The notes under the pieces were generated by a model. The model saw nothing but the letters and a program-made list of their open reading frames with translations. It was not told the origin of the DNA and searched no databases. A stretch of DNA of 64,000 bases. Source: Liquorilactobacillus cacaonum DSM 21116. GTDB taxonomy: Bacteria > Bacillota > Bacilli > Lactobacillales > Lactobacillaceae. Shown here one piece after another: positions 47,707-56,485 of the stretch. Position numbers and translations under genes: made by a program. Position 1 is the stretch's first letter. The number at the start of each line of letters is the position of its first letter. The DNA lies in assembly GCF_001436735.1 (NCBI RefSeq), contig NZ_AYZE01000017.1, positions 79,931 to 143,930 on the forward strand, given 5' to 3'.

Positions 47707-48354
47707 TTGACACCAAAGAAAGAAGACTATTTAAAAATAATTTTTGAATTGGGAGGGACTCAAAAAAAGGTCTCGAACAAGCAGATTTCATTGAGCTTAA
47801 ATGTTGCAGCAGGTTCGGTCACTGAAATGGTAACTAAATTAGTTAAAGACGGATTGGCTGTGCATACACCTTATGCGGGTATTTCTTTGACCAAAGAAGG
47901 AATAAATGTAGCTGAAGGATTGATAAGAAGGCATCGATTATGGGAAACTTTTTTGGTATCTTCTTTGGGATACAAGTTACAGGATGTTCACACAGATGCT
48001 GAAGTACTTGAACATATTGCAAGTGAGAATTTGATGGAACATCTAGATGTCTTTTTAAATCATCCTACCCACTGCCCCCATGGTGGAGTGATTCCAACTG
48101 AAAACGGAGATTATGAAGAAGATAGTCACAATGTGTTAGCTGAAGCAAGGGATGGGGAGCTTGTTACAGTTGAGCGTTTTATTGATAATCATGATTTATT
48201 GACGTATTTAGATAATATTGAGTTACAAATTGGTGACGAGCTTAAAATAATTGACCATGCACCTTTTGAGGGGCCAATTAAAATTTTAATTAAAGAAACA
48301 GGTCAACAAATGAGTGTTAGCTTTAAAGCTGCCCACTATATTTTTGTAAAATAA
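47707..48354 (+). CDS. DtxR/MntR-family metal-dependent regulator
   Basis: 215 residues. N-terminal winged helix (about 1-60, KEDYLKIIFELG and AAGSVTEMVTKLVKDGLAVHTPYAGISLTKEG), metal-binding dimerisation domain (about 62-140 with RRHRLWETFLV, HIASENLMEHLDVFLNHPTHCPHGG) and a C-terminal SH3-like FeoA domain (about 145-215). Cys and His in HPTHCPHGG fit the metal site. Members control Mn2+ or Fe2+ uptake genes; no such gene is adjacent, so the regulon is elsewhere. TTG start with AAAGGAG upstream. Confidence 0.92.
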   Translation: MTPKKEDYLKIIFELGGTQKKVSNKQISLSLNVAAGSVTEMVTKLVKDGLAVHTPYAGISLTKEGINVAEGLIRRHRLWETFLVSSLGYKLQDVHTDAEVLEHIASENLMEHLDVFLNHPTHCPHGGVIPTENGDYEEDSHNVLAEARDGELVTVERFIDNHDLLTYLDNIELQIGDELKIIDHAPFEGPIKILIKETGQQMSVSFKAAHYIFVK

Positions 48355-48388
48355 TTGTAGAACACTATCTTTTTTTAGTATGGCATGG

Positions 48389-48394
48389 TATACT
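48389..48394 (+). promoter_or_regulatory. cspA promoter -10 box
   Basis: TATACT with TGG just upstream, giving a leader of about 115 bases before the cold shock gene. Confidence 0.5.
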
Positions 48395-48454
48395 ATGGGT
48401 GTATTTTTGTATGGGTTACCGTGGTTAGAATGTTTCAAATAACTTTCCCCATTT

Positions 48455-48508
48455 GTGCCGATCAAGAATTACAACTATTATTAAATAGTGCCGAGGGGCA
48501 CAAGGAGG
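48455..48508 (+). promoter_or_regulatory. Structured 5' leader of the cold shock gene
   Basis: GTGCC occurs at 48455-48459 and 48488-48492 and both can pair with GGCAC at 48497-48501. The proximal pairing is a tight hairpin (GAGG loop) ending at the base before the Shine-Dalgarno AAGGAGG (48502-48508). Alternative folding might adjust translation with temperature. Confidence 0.5.
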
Positions 48509-48517
48509 AGTTTATTC

Positions 48518-48718
48518 ATGGAACAAGGTACAGTAAAGTGGTTTAACGCAGATAAAGGTTTTGGTTTTATTACTCGCGAAGATGGTAGCGATGTATTCGT
48601 TCATTTTTCAGCTATCCAAGGCGACGGTTTCAAAACTTTAGATGAAGGCCAACATGTAACTTTCGACGTTGAAGAAAGCGATCGTGGACCACAAGCAGTT
48701 AACGTTACAAAAGACTAA
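48518..48718 (+). CDS. cspA: Cold shock protein
   Basis: Single-stranded nucleic acid binding protein of 66 residues, the standard length of a Csp. RNP1 is KGFGFITR and RNP2 is [12 protein letters not shown] 48518 is set by AAGGAGG nine bases upstream; an upstream frame would start within the leader hairpin. It is monocistronic, with a long leader and a terminator at 48736-48768. Paralogues probably exist elsewhere, so the name is generic. Confidence 0.96.
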   Translation: MEQGTVKWFNADKGFGFITREDGSDVFVHFSAIQGDGFKTLDEGQHVTFDVEESDRGPQAVNVTKD

Positions 48719-48735
48719 TTTAAAGTCAAAATGTA

Positions 48736-48768
48736 CGAAGTGAGACAGCCGTCTCACTTCGTTTTTTT
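48736..48768 (+). terminator. cspA terminator
   Basis: Perfect 11-base stem CGAAGTGAGAC / GTCTCACTTCG with a 4-base loop and seven T's. Confidence 0.93.
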
Positions 48769-48780
48769 ATGGGGAGAGAG

Positions 48781-49956
48781 ATGAAAAATAATAGATTAAA
48801 ATTAGGTTGGTTACTTGCTGGAAATCTAATATCAAGTACAGGAATGAGCTTTATTTGGCCGCTTACGACTGTTTACATGCATGATTATTTGGGTAAAACG
48901 TTGGCTCTTGCAGGTATGGTGTTACTCATTGAGTCACTTATTATGATTGTCGGAAGTTATGTTGGAGGTAGACTTTACGATAATGGTAAAGGACATTTTT
49001 GGATGTTATTTACAATAGCAATGTCGGCACTTGCATTACTTGCATTAATTTTTTGTAATGGATGGCCAGCTTATCCATTGTTATTAATAATAAATGGGTT
49101 CACAGGTGCGATTGCTAACACGATTATCAATGCTCTAGCTGCATCTATAAAAGAATTCGATGCTAGTTATATTTTTAATATGATGTACTTTATGGCCAAT
49201 TTGGGAGTAGTAATCGGTACCTTAGTTGTCGGATTTGTTGTGAGCATAAATATCAGATATATTTTTTTAGTGACAGCTATACTATACATAATATTTTTCT
49301 TAATCGCAGCGACCAAATATTCATTTGAAAATACGCAGATTGTTAAAAATAAAAGTATTACAAAGAGAAAATTAAATAAAAAAACACCGATTGGTAATAT
49401 TTTAGTGATTGGTGGAGTGTTAATGACATATCTAATGATTCAAATTGGGTATTCGCAGTGGCAATCTAACTTGTCAGTTTATATGCAATCATTGGGAATT
49501 GGGTTAAATAAATATAGCTATTTATGGACGATTAATGGGATAATAGTTGTAATTGGACAACCAATTATTGCTTTCTTTGATAGAAGAAAGCCAGTTAATT
49601 ATTTTAAGAAAGTGTATATAGGATATGGAATTTTTATAATTGCATTTACTTCACTGGTTTTTGCTAGGGATTACACCCACTTTATTGTATCAATGGTTTT
49701 AGTAACTTTTGGTGAAGTGATTGCATTTCCAATTATTCCGGCAATTGTAGATGACTTAAGTAGTGACTCTGAAAGAGGAAAGTACCAAGGTTTCGTTAGT
49801 ATTTCTGCGTCACTTGGGCATGCAATGGGACCATTACTCGGTGGATTGATAATAGGAGGGTTCTCATATGATGTTCTTTTTGAAATAATGGTACTGTTAG
49901 TTATGATTTTTACTTGTTTAAGCATGGGTATAACTTATTTTAAGTTGAAAAAGTAA
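48781..49956 (+). CDS. MFS transporter
   Basis: Membrane carrier of about 391 residues with 12 predicted helices. The loop between helices 2 and 3 reads GGRLYDNGKG, the MFS motif A region. The remaining features (TGAIANTIINALAASI, GPLLGGLIIGGF) fit DHA1-like exporters. ATG 48781 sits four bases after GGGGAG; ATG 48769 lies directly on the cspA terminator's T-run and has no ribosome site. The substrate is unknown. It starts only 12 bases after a terminator, so its own promoter is not obvious and readthrough is possible. Confidence 0.85.
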   Translation: MKNNRLKLGWLLAGNLISSTGMSFIWPLTTVYMHDYLGKTLALAGMVLLIESLIMIVGSYVGGRLYDNGKGHFWMLFTIAMSALALLALIFCNGWPAYPLLLIINGFTGAIANTIINALAASIKEFDASYIFNMMYFMANLGVVIGTLVVGFVVSINIRYIFLVTAILYIIFFLIAATKYSFENTQIVKNKSITKRKLNKKTPIGNILVIGGVLMTYLMIQIGYSQWQSNLSVYMQSLGIGLNKYSYLWTINGIIVVIGQPIIAFFDRRKPVNYFKKVYIGYGIFIIAFTSLVFARDYTHFIVSMVLVTFGEVIAFPIIPAIVDDLSSDSERGKYQGFVSISASLGHAMGPLLGGLIIGGFSYDVLFEIMVLLVMIFTCLSMGITYFKLKK

Positions 49957-50010
49957 TTGCAATTTTCGCGGTAATATTAGATAATTTTCGAAAAAAGGTA
50001 GTGGGATTTT

Positions 50011-50754
50011 TTGACGAAGAACAATCTTATTATTGAAACCATTTTATTAGCAGGAAAGATCATGATTGAAAATGGTGCTGATATGGCAAGAGTTGATGAT
50101 ACACTAACAAGAATTGCACGCAATGCTGGCATAAATAATCCTAAGATATTTGAAACAACTACGGGTATACTGATGTCTATTCCTGAACAAAGCTCTGCTC
50201 AAGTTGAACCCATTCAAAAAAGAACAATAGATTTAGAAAAAGTCTCGCTTGTTAATCAAAATTCACGAGCCTTTCAAGATGGACAAATATCTCTAGAAGA
50301 GTTTCGCGATAATTTGGTAAAATTAAATATTTCGACACCATTTTTTTCTTTTTGGTTACAGTTAATCGCGGCTGTTGTTGTGAGCGTAACGCTTATGATA
50401 ATGTATGGAGGTTCTTCAGAGGACATGATAGCAACAGCTTTTGCGGGTGGATTAGGGTATAGTTGCTATTATCTAATTAATAATCAACTAAAAATAAGAT
50501 TTGTGAGTGAATTTTTGGCATCTTTTTTAATCGGGGTCATTGCTGTATTCTTTGTTCATGTGCATTTAGGGATACAAATAGGTATGATTACAATCGGCGG
50601 AGTTATGCCCTTGGTCCCGGGAGTTCCGATTACTAATGCAGTTCGTGATGTTTTTGCTGGTCATTTTTTAAGTGGGATGGCTCGAGCAATGGAAGCTTTG
50701 TTGAGTGCAGGTGCAATAGGTATGGGTATTGCATTTGTATTCCGCTTTTTATGA
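50011..50754 (+). CDS. Threonine/serine exporter, ThrE N-terminal type (DUF1212)
   Basis: 247 residues. The first ~110 residues are the cytoplasmic ThrE catalytic-like part (ENGADMARVDDTLTRIARNAG; TTTGILMS), followed by five helices ending in IGMGIAFVFRFL. In actinobacteria ThrE is one chain; in Firmicutes it is split into this larger protein and a small one, encoded next. TTG start at 50011 after AAAGGTAGTGGG. The stop overlaps the next frame, suggesting cotranslation. Amino acid export is inferred from the family. Confidence 0.88.
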   Translation: MTKNNLIIETILLAGKIMIENGADMARVDDTLTRIARNAGINNPKIFETTTGILMSIPEQSSAQVEPIQKRTIDLEKVSLVNQNSRAFQDGQISLEEFRDNLVKLNISTPFFSFWLQLIAAVVVSVTLMIMYGGSSEDMIATAFAGGLGYSCYYLINNQLKIRFVSEFLASFLIGVIAVFFVHVHLGIQIGMITIGGVMPLVPGVPITNAVRDVFAGHFLSGMARAMEALLSAGAIGMGIAFVFRFL

Positions 50755-50768
50755 GAAGGTGTGAAGAA

Positions 50769-51206
50769 ATGGCGATTGTAATACAAATACTTTGTAGTTA
50801 TTTAGCTACACTTGGTTTTGGAATTATTGTGAACATTCCGCATAGAGCACTAAATTCTTGTGGTTTGGTAGGTGTTCTAGGTTGGATTACATATTTGTTA
50901 ATCAAAGGTGCTAATGGGGGAACAATGCTTGCAAATGCAGTAGCGGCTTTGATGATTGGGTTAAGCTCAATTTTTATGGCTCGAAGGTTAAAGATGCCAA
51001 TGATTTTATTTAATATTCCAAGCCTCGTACCACTGGTTCCAGGGGGGCAAGCATATAAAGCAGTAAGAAACTTTGCAGTAGGCAATGATTTAGCAGCGAT
51101 AAGTGACTTAGTTCAAGTTGTGATGATTGCAGGTGCGATTGCAATGGGCTTTTTTATCTCAGAGTTAGTAGCTAGGACTTATTTTAGAATAACAATCAGG
51201 CATTAG
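50769..51206 (+). CDS. Threonine/serine exporter, ThrE C-terminal type (DUF3815)
   Basis: About 145 residues with five hydrophobic segments, the small partner of the preceding ThrE-type protein. Typical segment: NIPHRALNSCGLVGVLGW near residues 18-35 and IPSLVPLVPGGQAYKAV. ATG 50769 follows GAAGGTGTGAAG. The pair forms a two-gene unit closed by the hairpin at 51212-51251. Confidence 0.88.
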   Translation: MAIVIQILCSYLATLGFGIIVNIPHRALNSCGLVGVLGWITYLLIKGANGGTMLANAVAALMIGLSSIFMARRLKMPMILFNIPSLVPLVPGGQAYKAVRNFAVGNDLAAISDLVQVVMIAGAIAMGFFISELVARTYFRITIRH

Positions 51207-51211
51207 AAGTT

Positions 51212-51260
51212 AAGGGGTTAGGTCAGAAGTTATATTTTGGCCTAACCCCTTGCTATGTTT
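51212..51260 (+). terminator. Terminator after ThrE pair; related to the opp terminator
   Basis: Seventeen-base stem with G-U pairs (51212-51228 with 51235-51251, core GGGGTTAGGTC). The 38-base core shares 30 positions with the hairpin at 3204-3241 and differs by compensatory changes. Confidence 0.8.
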
Positions 51261-51554
51261 AACTTATTTTTAGCAAATTTTGAAATTACTTACAAAAAAA
51301 TATTACATTTATAATTAGTGGTATGTTGAAAGATATTTGGAAACATTCTAAATTCAGTAAATATGAAAAGTTCATGATATTAACTAAATTTAGCGTAATT
51401 TTTGTCGGGAAACATTCTAAGTTTGTTCACAACTTCCAATTAATATTAATGAAGTGCAAGGGAATATCAATCTCTAAGTCACTTTAGGTTATCAAAAATA
51501 TAAGAGAGCGATGAACATTTTTTTATTCATAGTTCTTACCATGGAGGCGAAAGA
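51261..51554 (+). promoter_or_regulatory. Upstream region of the MacB-like ABC pair with a direct repeat
   Basis: No gene seen. GGAAACATTCTAA occurs exactly at 51339-51351 and again at 51408-51420, 69 bases apart in the same orientation. This may be a pair of regulator sites for the ABC operon starting at 51555. A clear -35/-10 pair was not identified. Confidence 0.45.
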
Positions 51555-53000
51555 ATGAATTTTATTAAACGAGCTTTTCTGAACATCAAAGAAAAGAAGG
51601 GAAGGTCAATATTACTTCTTTTAGTAATGTCTGCAATATTACTTTTTGTTTTATCAGGAATTATTATTCAATCAGCTGCTAAAAGTGCAATTGCAAGTGC
51701 AAAAGAAAGTTCAAATGCAACTGTTACTCTGACAGCAAATAGGGAACAGGCATTTAAAAATATAAGAAAGCAAAAGAACAAAAAACAATCAATAACCTTG
51801 CCAAGCGTTAGCATTGATACTGCCAAAAAAATGGCAAAATCTAGTTATGTTAAAAGTTATAATGTGACAAATAGTACAACTGTAGATGCAAAATCATTTT
51901 CTGCAATTGAGACGTCCTCAAGTAATCAAGCGGGGCCATCTATGGGTGGAAATAGCCAAAAACAAAGTTCTAGCCAAGGTGATATTACATTATCGGGTGT
52001 ATCAAGTACTTCAACAGTATTATCAAGTAGTAGTGCAAAATTGATTTCAGGCCGAGGAATATCAGTTAATGATGCCAATACTAATAATGTTGTTATTGAA
52101 AAAGAATTGGCTAAAGATAACAGTCTGAAAGTTGGCTCGAAGATTAAAGTGAAAGATACTAACGGTAAGGTACGTATTCTAAAAGTTGTCGGCATATATA
52201 AAGCATCTAATACGGCCAGTTCCAGTTTTGGGATGGGACAATCTGATCCAGGTAACACTATTTATACATCAGCACAGTATGTAAATAAGGTTAAAGGTAC
52301 GACTGGAAAAGCCGAATCAGTAACCTTTACAATGAGTAATCCAGCAAAGGCTAGTTCATTTATCAAACAAGCTAAGAAATTAATTAATACTACTAAGTTC
52401 TCTTTAACAACAGATGACAGCACCTATCAATCATTATTGACACCATTAAACAATGTTAAATCATTTGCTAATAAAATTGTGTGGTTAGTAAGTATTGCAG
52501 GAACGATCATTTTAGCATTAATTGTGATTTTGATGATTCGTGAAAGAAGATATGAGATTGGCGTACTATTGTCAATGGGTGAAAAAAGGGTGAAAGTTAT
52601 CTCGCAGTTTTTCACGGAAATGTTTGTAGTTTTAATCTTCTCTACAATTATCGCTGTTATAGGCGGTGGATTTGTTGGGAACTACATGTCTAAGCAACTT
52701 GTTTCACAGTCAACATCAACATCATCAACAACAATGACAATTGGAAATGGTCAAAGTCAAGGTGGGATGCCAAGTGGTGGTGGTAATACGCAAGGTGGGA
52801 CTCCCAATGGTAATGGTGGTACTTTACGCCAAAACTCAGGTTTCAGCAACCAACAAAGTGTAGCCAATTTAGAAGTATCAGTTAGCGCAGTTTCCATATT
52901 AGAATTATTTGGATTTGGATTAATAATAATTTTGGTAGCTATATTAGCAGGGACAATTAATGTCTTACGATTAGAACCAAAGAAGATTTTGATTTTATAG
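51555..53000 (+). CDS. ABC transporter permease, MacB/FtsX type
   Basis: 481 residues. N-terminal helix (about 17-40), a large extracytoplasmic MacB-PCD-like domain (about 41-310) with Ser-rich stretches, then three helices in the FtsX layout (about 315-338, 365-385, 450-475). A Gly/Asn/Gln/Ser-rich insert (about 390-440) lies between the last two helices and is unusually low in complexity for the family. GGAGGCGAAAG precedes ATG 51555. The ATPase gene follows after 11 bases. Substrates of such pairs include peptides and drugs; not known here. Confidence 0.88.
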   Translation: MNFIKRAFLNIKEKKGRSILLLLVMSAILLFVLSGIIIQSAAKSAIASAKESSNATVTLTANREQAFKNIRKQKNKKQSITLPSVSIDTAKKMAKSSYVKSYNVTNSTTVDAKSFSAIETSSSNQAGPSMGGNSQKQSSSQGDITLSGVSSTSTVLSSSSAKLISGRGISVNDANTNNVVIEKELAKDNSLKVGSKIKVKDTNGKVRILKVVGIYKASNTASSSFGMGQSDPGNTIYTSAQYVNKVKGTTGKAESVTFTMSNPAKASSFIKQAKKLINTTKFSLTTDDSTYQSLLTPLNNVKSFANKIVWLVSIAGTIILALIVILMIRERRYEIGVLLSMGEKRVKVISQFFTEMFVVLIFSTIIAVIGGGFVGNYMSKQLVSQSTSTSSTTMTIGNGQSQGGMPSGGGNTQGGTPNGNGGTLRQNSGFSNQQSVANLEVSVSAVSILELFGFGLIIILVAILAGTINVLRLEPKKILIL

Positions 53001-53011
53001 GAGGCAAAAAT

Positions 53012-53668
53012 ATGATAACAACAAAGAACTTGGCATATTGGTATGATAATGCTGATGAAAAATTATTCGAGGATATTAATTTAAAATTCGATGCAGGAAA
53101 ATTGTATGCGATAATTGGAAAAAGTGGATCTGGGAAGACAACATTTTTGTCATTGATAGCAGGGCTAGACACACCTAAAAGTGGAACGATTGAGTTTGAA
53201 GGTGAGGAACTTAAAAAAATTGGGTTAATGAATTATCGAAAAAAATGTGTTTCTATGGTTTTTCAATCGTATAATCTTCTAACCTATATGTCTGCACTAG
53301 ATAACCTTTTATGTGCGATGGCAATTACTGGAGCAAAACATGCAGGTGATCGCAAATTTGCTTTAGATTTGCTGGATAGAATAGGTATTGATGAAGACAA
53401 TGCTAAAAGGAAGGTAACGAAACTGTCTGGTGGTCAACAACAAAGAGTAGCAATTGCACGGACGATGTGTTGTGATTCAAGGTTTGTAGTTGCTGATGAA
53501 CCCACAGGAAACTTAGATGAGAATAGTACTAATGATGTTTTGGAACTATTCAAGCAAATTGCACATGAACAAAATAAATGCGTGGTGATTGTTACTCATG
53601 AATTTGATGTTGCTCAAAAATGTGATTCAATAATTGAATTACGTCAAAGAAAATTCGAACAAGTATAA
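53012..53668 (+). CDS. ABC transporter ATP-binding protein (MacB/LolD class)
   Basis: 218 residues. Walker A GKSGSGKT, Q-loop in MVFQSYNLL, signature LSGGQQQRVAIARTM, Walker B FVVADEPTGNLDE, switch VTHEFD. AGGAGGC precedes ATG 53012. Partner of the preceding FtsX-type permease in a two-gene unit. Confidence 0.93.
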   Translation: MITTKNLAYWYDNADEKLFEDINLKFDAGKLYAIIGKSGSGKTTFLSLIAGLDTPKSGTIEFEGEELKKIGLMNYRKKCVSMVFQSYNLLTYMSALDNLLCAMAITGAKHAGDRKFALDLLDRIGIDEDNAKRKVTKLSGGQQQRVAIARTMCCDSRFVVADEPTGNLDENSTNDVLELFKQIAHEQNKCVVIVTHEFDVAQKCDSIIELRQRKFEQV

Positions 53669-53919
53669 TTTTTCTTTACAATCATGTAGTGATTACCAAT
53701 AGCATTTTATAAATAAAATGAAATAATCTTCCAATTCATCTATTACGAGGTGTTCAGATAAACAATTATAAATTTTGTCTAGCACATCACAATTGTACAA
53801 TTATCAAGATAACAACAAACGGAACTCGGAGAACTGTGTGTATCTACGAATGACATAAGTCAGAAAAATTTAATTTTTTGCACGGTCTCGCGATCGATTA
53901 ATTTGTGTAAGCACATAAT
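53669..53919. other. Gene-free spacer
   Basis: About 250 bases with no frame bearing a ribosome site. Apart from CGCGATCG at 53889-53896 no structured element stands out before the terminator at 53920. Confidence 0.4.
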
Positions 53920-53968
53920 AAAAACAAAAGCCCACCAAAATATACATTCTGGTGGGTTTTTGTTTTGT
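53920..53968. terminator. Bidirectional terminator, ABC pair / LCP gene
   Basis: AGCCCACC and GGTGGG arms with flanking A-rich left and T-rich right sides, between convergent genes. Confidence 0.85.
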
Positions 53969-54001
53969 TCAGTAGGAATGACTTTGGTACACAGAAAATA
54001 G

Positions 54002-55042
54002 TTATTTTTGAGTTATATCGATACTACTTGAATTTGAAAGTGTGTCACCTGTTGTACTTTCTTCGAGATTCAAGGAAGAACGAATTAAATTTGTGATACG
54101 TTGTTTTTCAGTCTCAGGAACTGCTTCAAATGAAATGCCTGATATTAAATCAGCGTCACCTTGTAAGTGGTCTGATGTCATATTATGGGTTGCAACACGA
54201 TATTTAAGTGCAAGTAGTAACATATCGTTAAAACTAATATCTGTTTTCAACTGCTTTTGAATTTCTTTGAAAAACTTTTCAGTCATTAAAGATTTCAATT
54301 TAGAACCGTTTAATGCAACTTTAGTTAGTACCTGTCGTTGCCTTTCTTGTCTTCCATAATCACCTAAAGGATCTGAGTGACGCATTCTGACATATGCAAG
54401 TGCGGCACTTCCATCCATCTGTGTTTCTTTATTTTTGACGAATGAATGTCCATCGTACGAAAAGGTTAATAGTGGTTTAATGGTAATACCGCCAACTGCA
54501 TTAACCAAGTTTTCAAGTCCACCCATGTTAATTGTTGCATAAAAATCAATTGGAATATTTAGGTAGTTTTGAACAGTTTTGACAGCAGTGCCCGAACCGC
54601 CATAGTCATAGGCAGAATTTAGTTTGCTAGGATAGTACTGCTTAAATCCAGTCACGGCTACGAGGGCATCACGTGGAAGACTAACGATTGTCATCTTCTT
54701 TTCTTGCGGATTAAGTGTCAAAACAATCATTGTATCTGTTCGACCTTTAAAGTTTCTTCCGACTGCACCTGTATCAGTTCCCATTAGAAGAATAGAAATA
54801 GGTTTTCCTTCCTTAAGCAATGTCTGGGTATTGCGAACCTTTGTAATATTACTTGAACTATAAATTTTAGCAGTCATTTTTTGTGCATCTGTATAGATAC
54901 GTCCTAGGTAGAAGAAGAAGGTTCCAAGTATTATAACAATTAAAAGTAAAAATAAAGTAAAGTATTTACGCTGTTTGGGATGGACATTTTGATTTTTTCT
55001 TTTTTGAACTTCCGAGCGTTTTTGTTCTGGTTCTTTCACCAC
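54002..55042 (-). CDS. LytR-CpsA-Psr (LCP) family protein
   Basis: Membrane-anchored transferase that attaches teichoic acid or other glycopolymers to peptidoglycan. About 346 residues. Basic cytoplasmic N-terminus, one helix (about 25-50), then the LCP domain (about 75-240) with ILLMGTDTG, RTDTMIVLTLNP, IVSLPRDALV, and the C-terminal arginine motif YVRMRHSDPLGDYGRQERQRQVL. The frame opens at TTG 55063, but AGGAG is well spaced only for GTG 55042. It stands alone on the minus strand, ending at a shared terminator. Confidence 0.92.
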   Translation of the reverse strand: MVKEPEQKRSEVQKRKNQNVHPKQRKYFTLFLLLIVIILGTFFFYLGRIYTDAQKMTAKIYSSSNITKVRNTQTLLKEGKPISILLMGTDTGAVGRNFKGRTDTMIVLTLNPQEKKMTIVSLPRDALVAVTGFKQYYPSKLNSAYDYGGSGTAVKTVQNYLNIPIDFYATINMGGLENLVNAVGGITIKPLLTFSYDGHSFVKNKETQMDGSAALAYVRMRHSDPLGDYGRQERQRQVLTKVALNGSKLKSLMTEKFFKEIQKQLKTDISFNDMLLLALKYRVATHNMTSDHLQGDADLISGISFEAVPETEKQRITNLIRSSLNLEESTTGDTLSNSSSIDITQK

Positions 55043-55092
55043 GGAACTCATCTCCTCTGACAAATTAACAGTTATAATTTTAACAGAGAAAG

Positions 55093-55467
55093 TTAGTTAT
55101 GACCAATTAAGAAACTGATAAATAAGATAAGTAAGACAGTTGAGGTGATATAGACATATATCATGTCTTTTTCTTTCCAAAAAGCATAGATGGAAACAAT
55201 GACTCTTAGCACAGGTGTAAGAATCAAAAAGAAGGTACCAGCCATCATAAAGGCATATGCCTTCATTGAAGCAATTCCTTTAATAATTGCTATTATTGAT
55301 GTTGGAAAAGAATTATTGGAGTAACCAGAATTAGAAGTTATTAAAAGAATTGCAATGCCTAACAGCATGAAAATAGCAGCTATAAGCACACCGATACGCA
55401 TAATTTTTCCTATTGTAATTTCAATTTTAGCCATTTCTTTAGCGGCGTTATTTTTATTAACTTGCAT
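55093..55467 (-). CDS. DUF1634 family membrane protein
   Basis: 124 residues with three hydrophobic helices (about 24-45, 68-90 and 100-121), matching DUF1634, a small family nearly always next to TauE/SafE permeases. The start ATG overlaps the end of the preceding permease gene (TAATATG). It presumably forms a complex with that permease; the biochemical role is not known. Confidence 0.85.
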   Translation of the reverse strand: MQVNKNNAAKEMAKIEITIGKIMRIGVLIAAIFMLLGIAILLITSNSGYSNNSFPTSIIAIIKGIASMKAYAFMMAGTFFLILTPVLRVIVSIYAFWKEKDMIYVYITSTVLLILFISFLIGHN

Positions 55468-55468
55468 A

Positions 55469-56311
55469 TTAGAGTACCCCCAATCCTTTAAGAACCATCT
55501 GTAAGCCTAGGTATAAAAGAACAGGTATAAACGTAGCTCTAATAACCTTTGAAGGTAAAACTTGCATTACCCGGCTACCAATTGTTGCCCCAACAAGAAT
55601 ACCTAAGGCAATAGGGACTGCAATATCAGGACGAATAGATCCATTAAAGAAATAGACTGTGGCACTTGCCGCTGCAGTAACTCCCATCATTAAATTACTA
55701 GTAGCGCTTGATGGTTTTAAAGGCATTTTCATTGCATTATCAAGTGCCATAACTTTAAAGGCACCCGAACCAATGCCCAACATGCCACTTGCTAAACCAG
55801 CTCCAAACATAATTGAAAATCCAAGCGGAATGTGCTCAACTTGATAATCTATTTGTTTTTTTAAATTTTTATCATAGTAGGAACTATTTAATTTAAATTT
55901 ATCAGCAAGTTTGTCAGGTTTTGTTAAATGAAGAATTTCATTGCCAGCACGTAGTTTACGTAGCATATTCCAACTAGAAAAAACTAAGAGAAATCCGAAG
56001 AAAATATACAATATATCGGAATTAATAACACCCGTCAATATTGCGCCTAAGATTGCACCAACAGTGGTAGCAATTTCTAAAAGCATTGCAACTCTCAGAT
56101 TCAATACATCGTCTTTTAAAAAGGCAATTGTTGAACCAGAACTTGTAGCGATGACTGCAATAATACTTGCGCCAATGGCATATTTTATATCAAGACCAAC
56201 ACCTAAAGTTATAACAGGTGTTACAATCATGCCACCACCTAATCCTAAAATTGCTCCCATAGTGCCAGCAAAAATACCAACCAACAAAAAAATTAAAATA
56301 TGTACGAACAT
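55469..56311 (-). CDS. TauE/SafE (TSUP) family sulfite/anion exporter-like permease
   Basis: 280 residues with about eight helices in two similar halves; GAILGLGGGMIVTPVITLG near the N-terminus and GMLGIGSGAFKVMALDNAMKMPLKPSSATSNLMMG in the second half are the repeat signatures of TSUP. Proposed substrates in the family are sulfite, sulfonates or other organic anions. AAAGGAGCC precedes ATG 56311. Two-gene unit with the DUF1634 protein. Confidence 0.88.
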   Translation of the reverse strand: MFVHILIFLLVGIFAGTMGAILGLGGGMIVTPVITLGVGLDIKYAIGASIIAVIATSSGSTIAFLKDDVLNLRVAMLLEIATTVGAILGAILTGVINSDILYIFFGFLLVFSSWNMLRKLRAGNEILHLTKPDKLADKFKLNSSYYDKNLKKQIDYQVEHIPLGFSIMFGAGLASGMLGIGSGAFKVMALDNAMKMPLKPSSATSNLMMGVTAAASATVYFFNGSIRPDIAVPIALGILVGATIGSRVMQVLPSKVIRATFIPVLLYLGLQMVLKGLGVL

Positions 56312-56485
56312 TGTTTAAGGCTCCTTTTATAAATAAATTAGACTTTTTAAAAGAATAGCACTTTTCAGGTCATCTGAAAAATATAGTAAACAAATATTGT
56401 ATAATAGGATAAAATCAATAAAGAAATTATATGTCCTTATAAGGATGACAACGGTTTGTAGTAATAGAATATTTGAGGTGAAAAA

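Noticed and set aside
48769..48780. ATG 48769 as start of the MFS gene
   Set aside because: It lies directly on the T-run of the cspA terminator with no ribosome site; ATG 48781 has GGGGAG upstream.
53889..53896. CGCGATCG as a regulatory or methylation signal
   Set aside because: A single short palindrome with no second copy nearby; not enough to support a claim.
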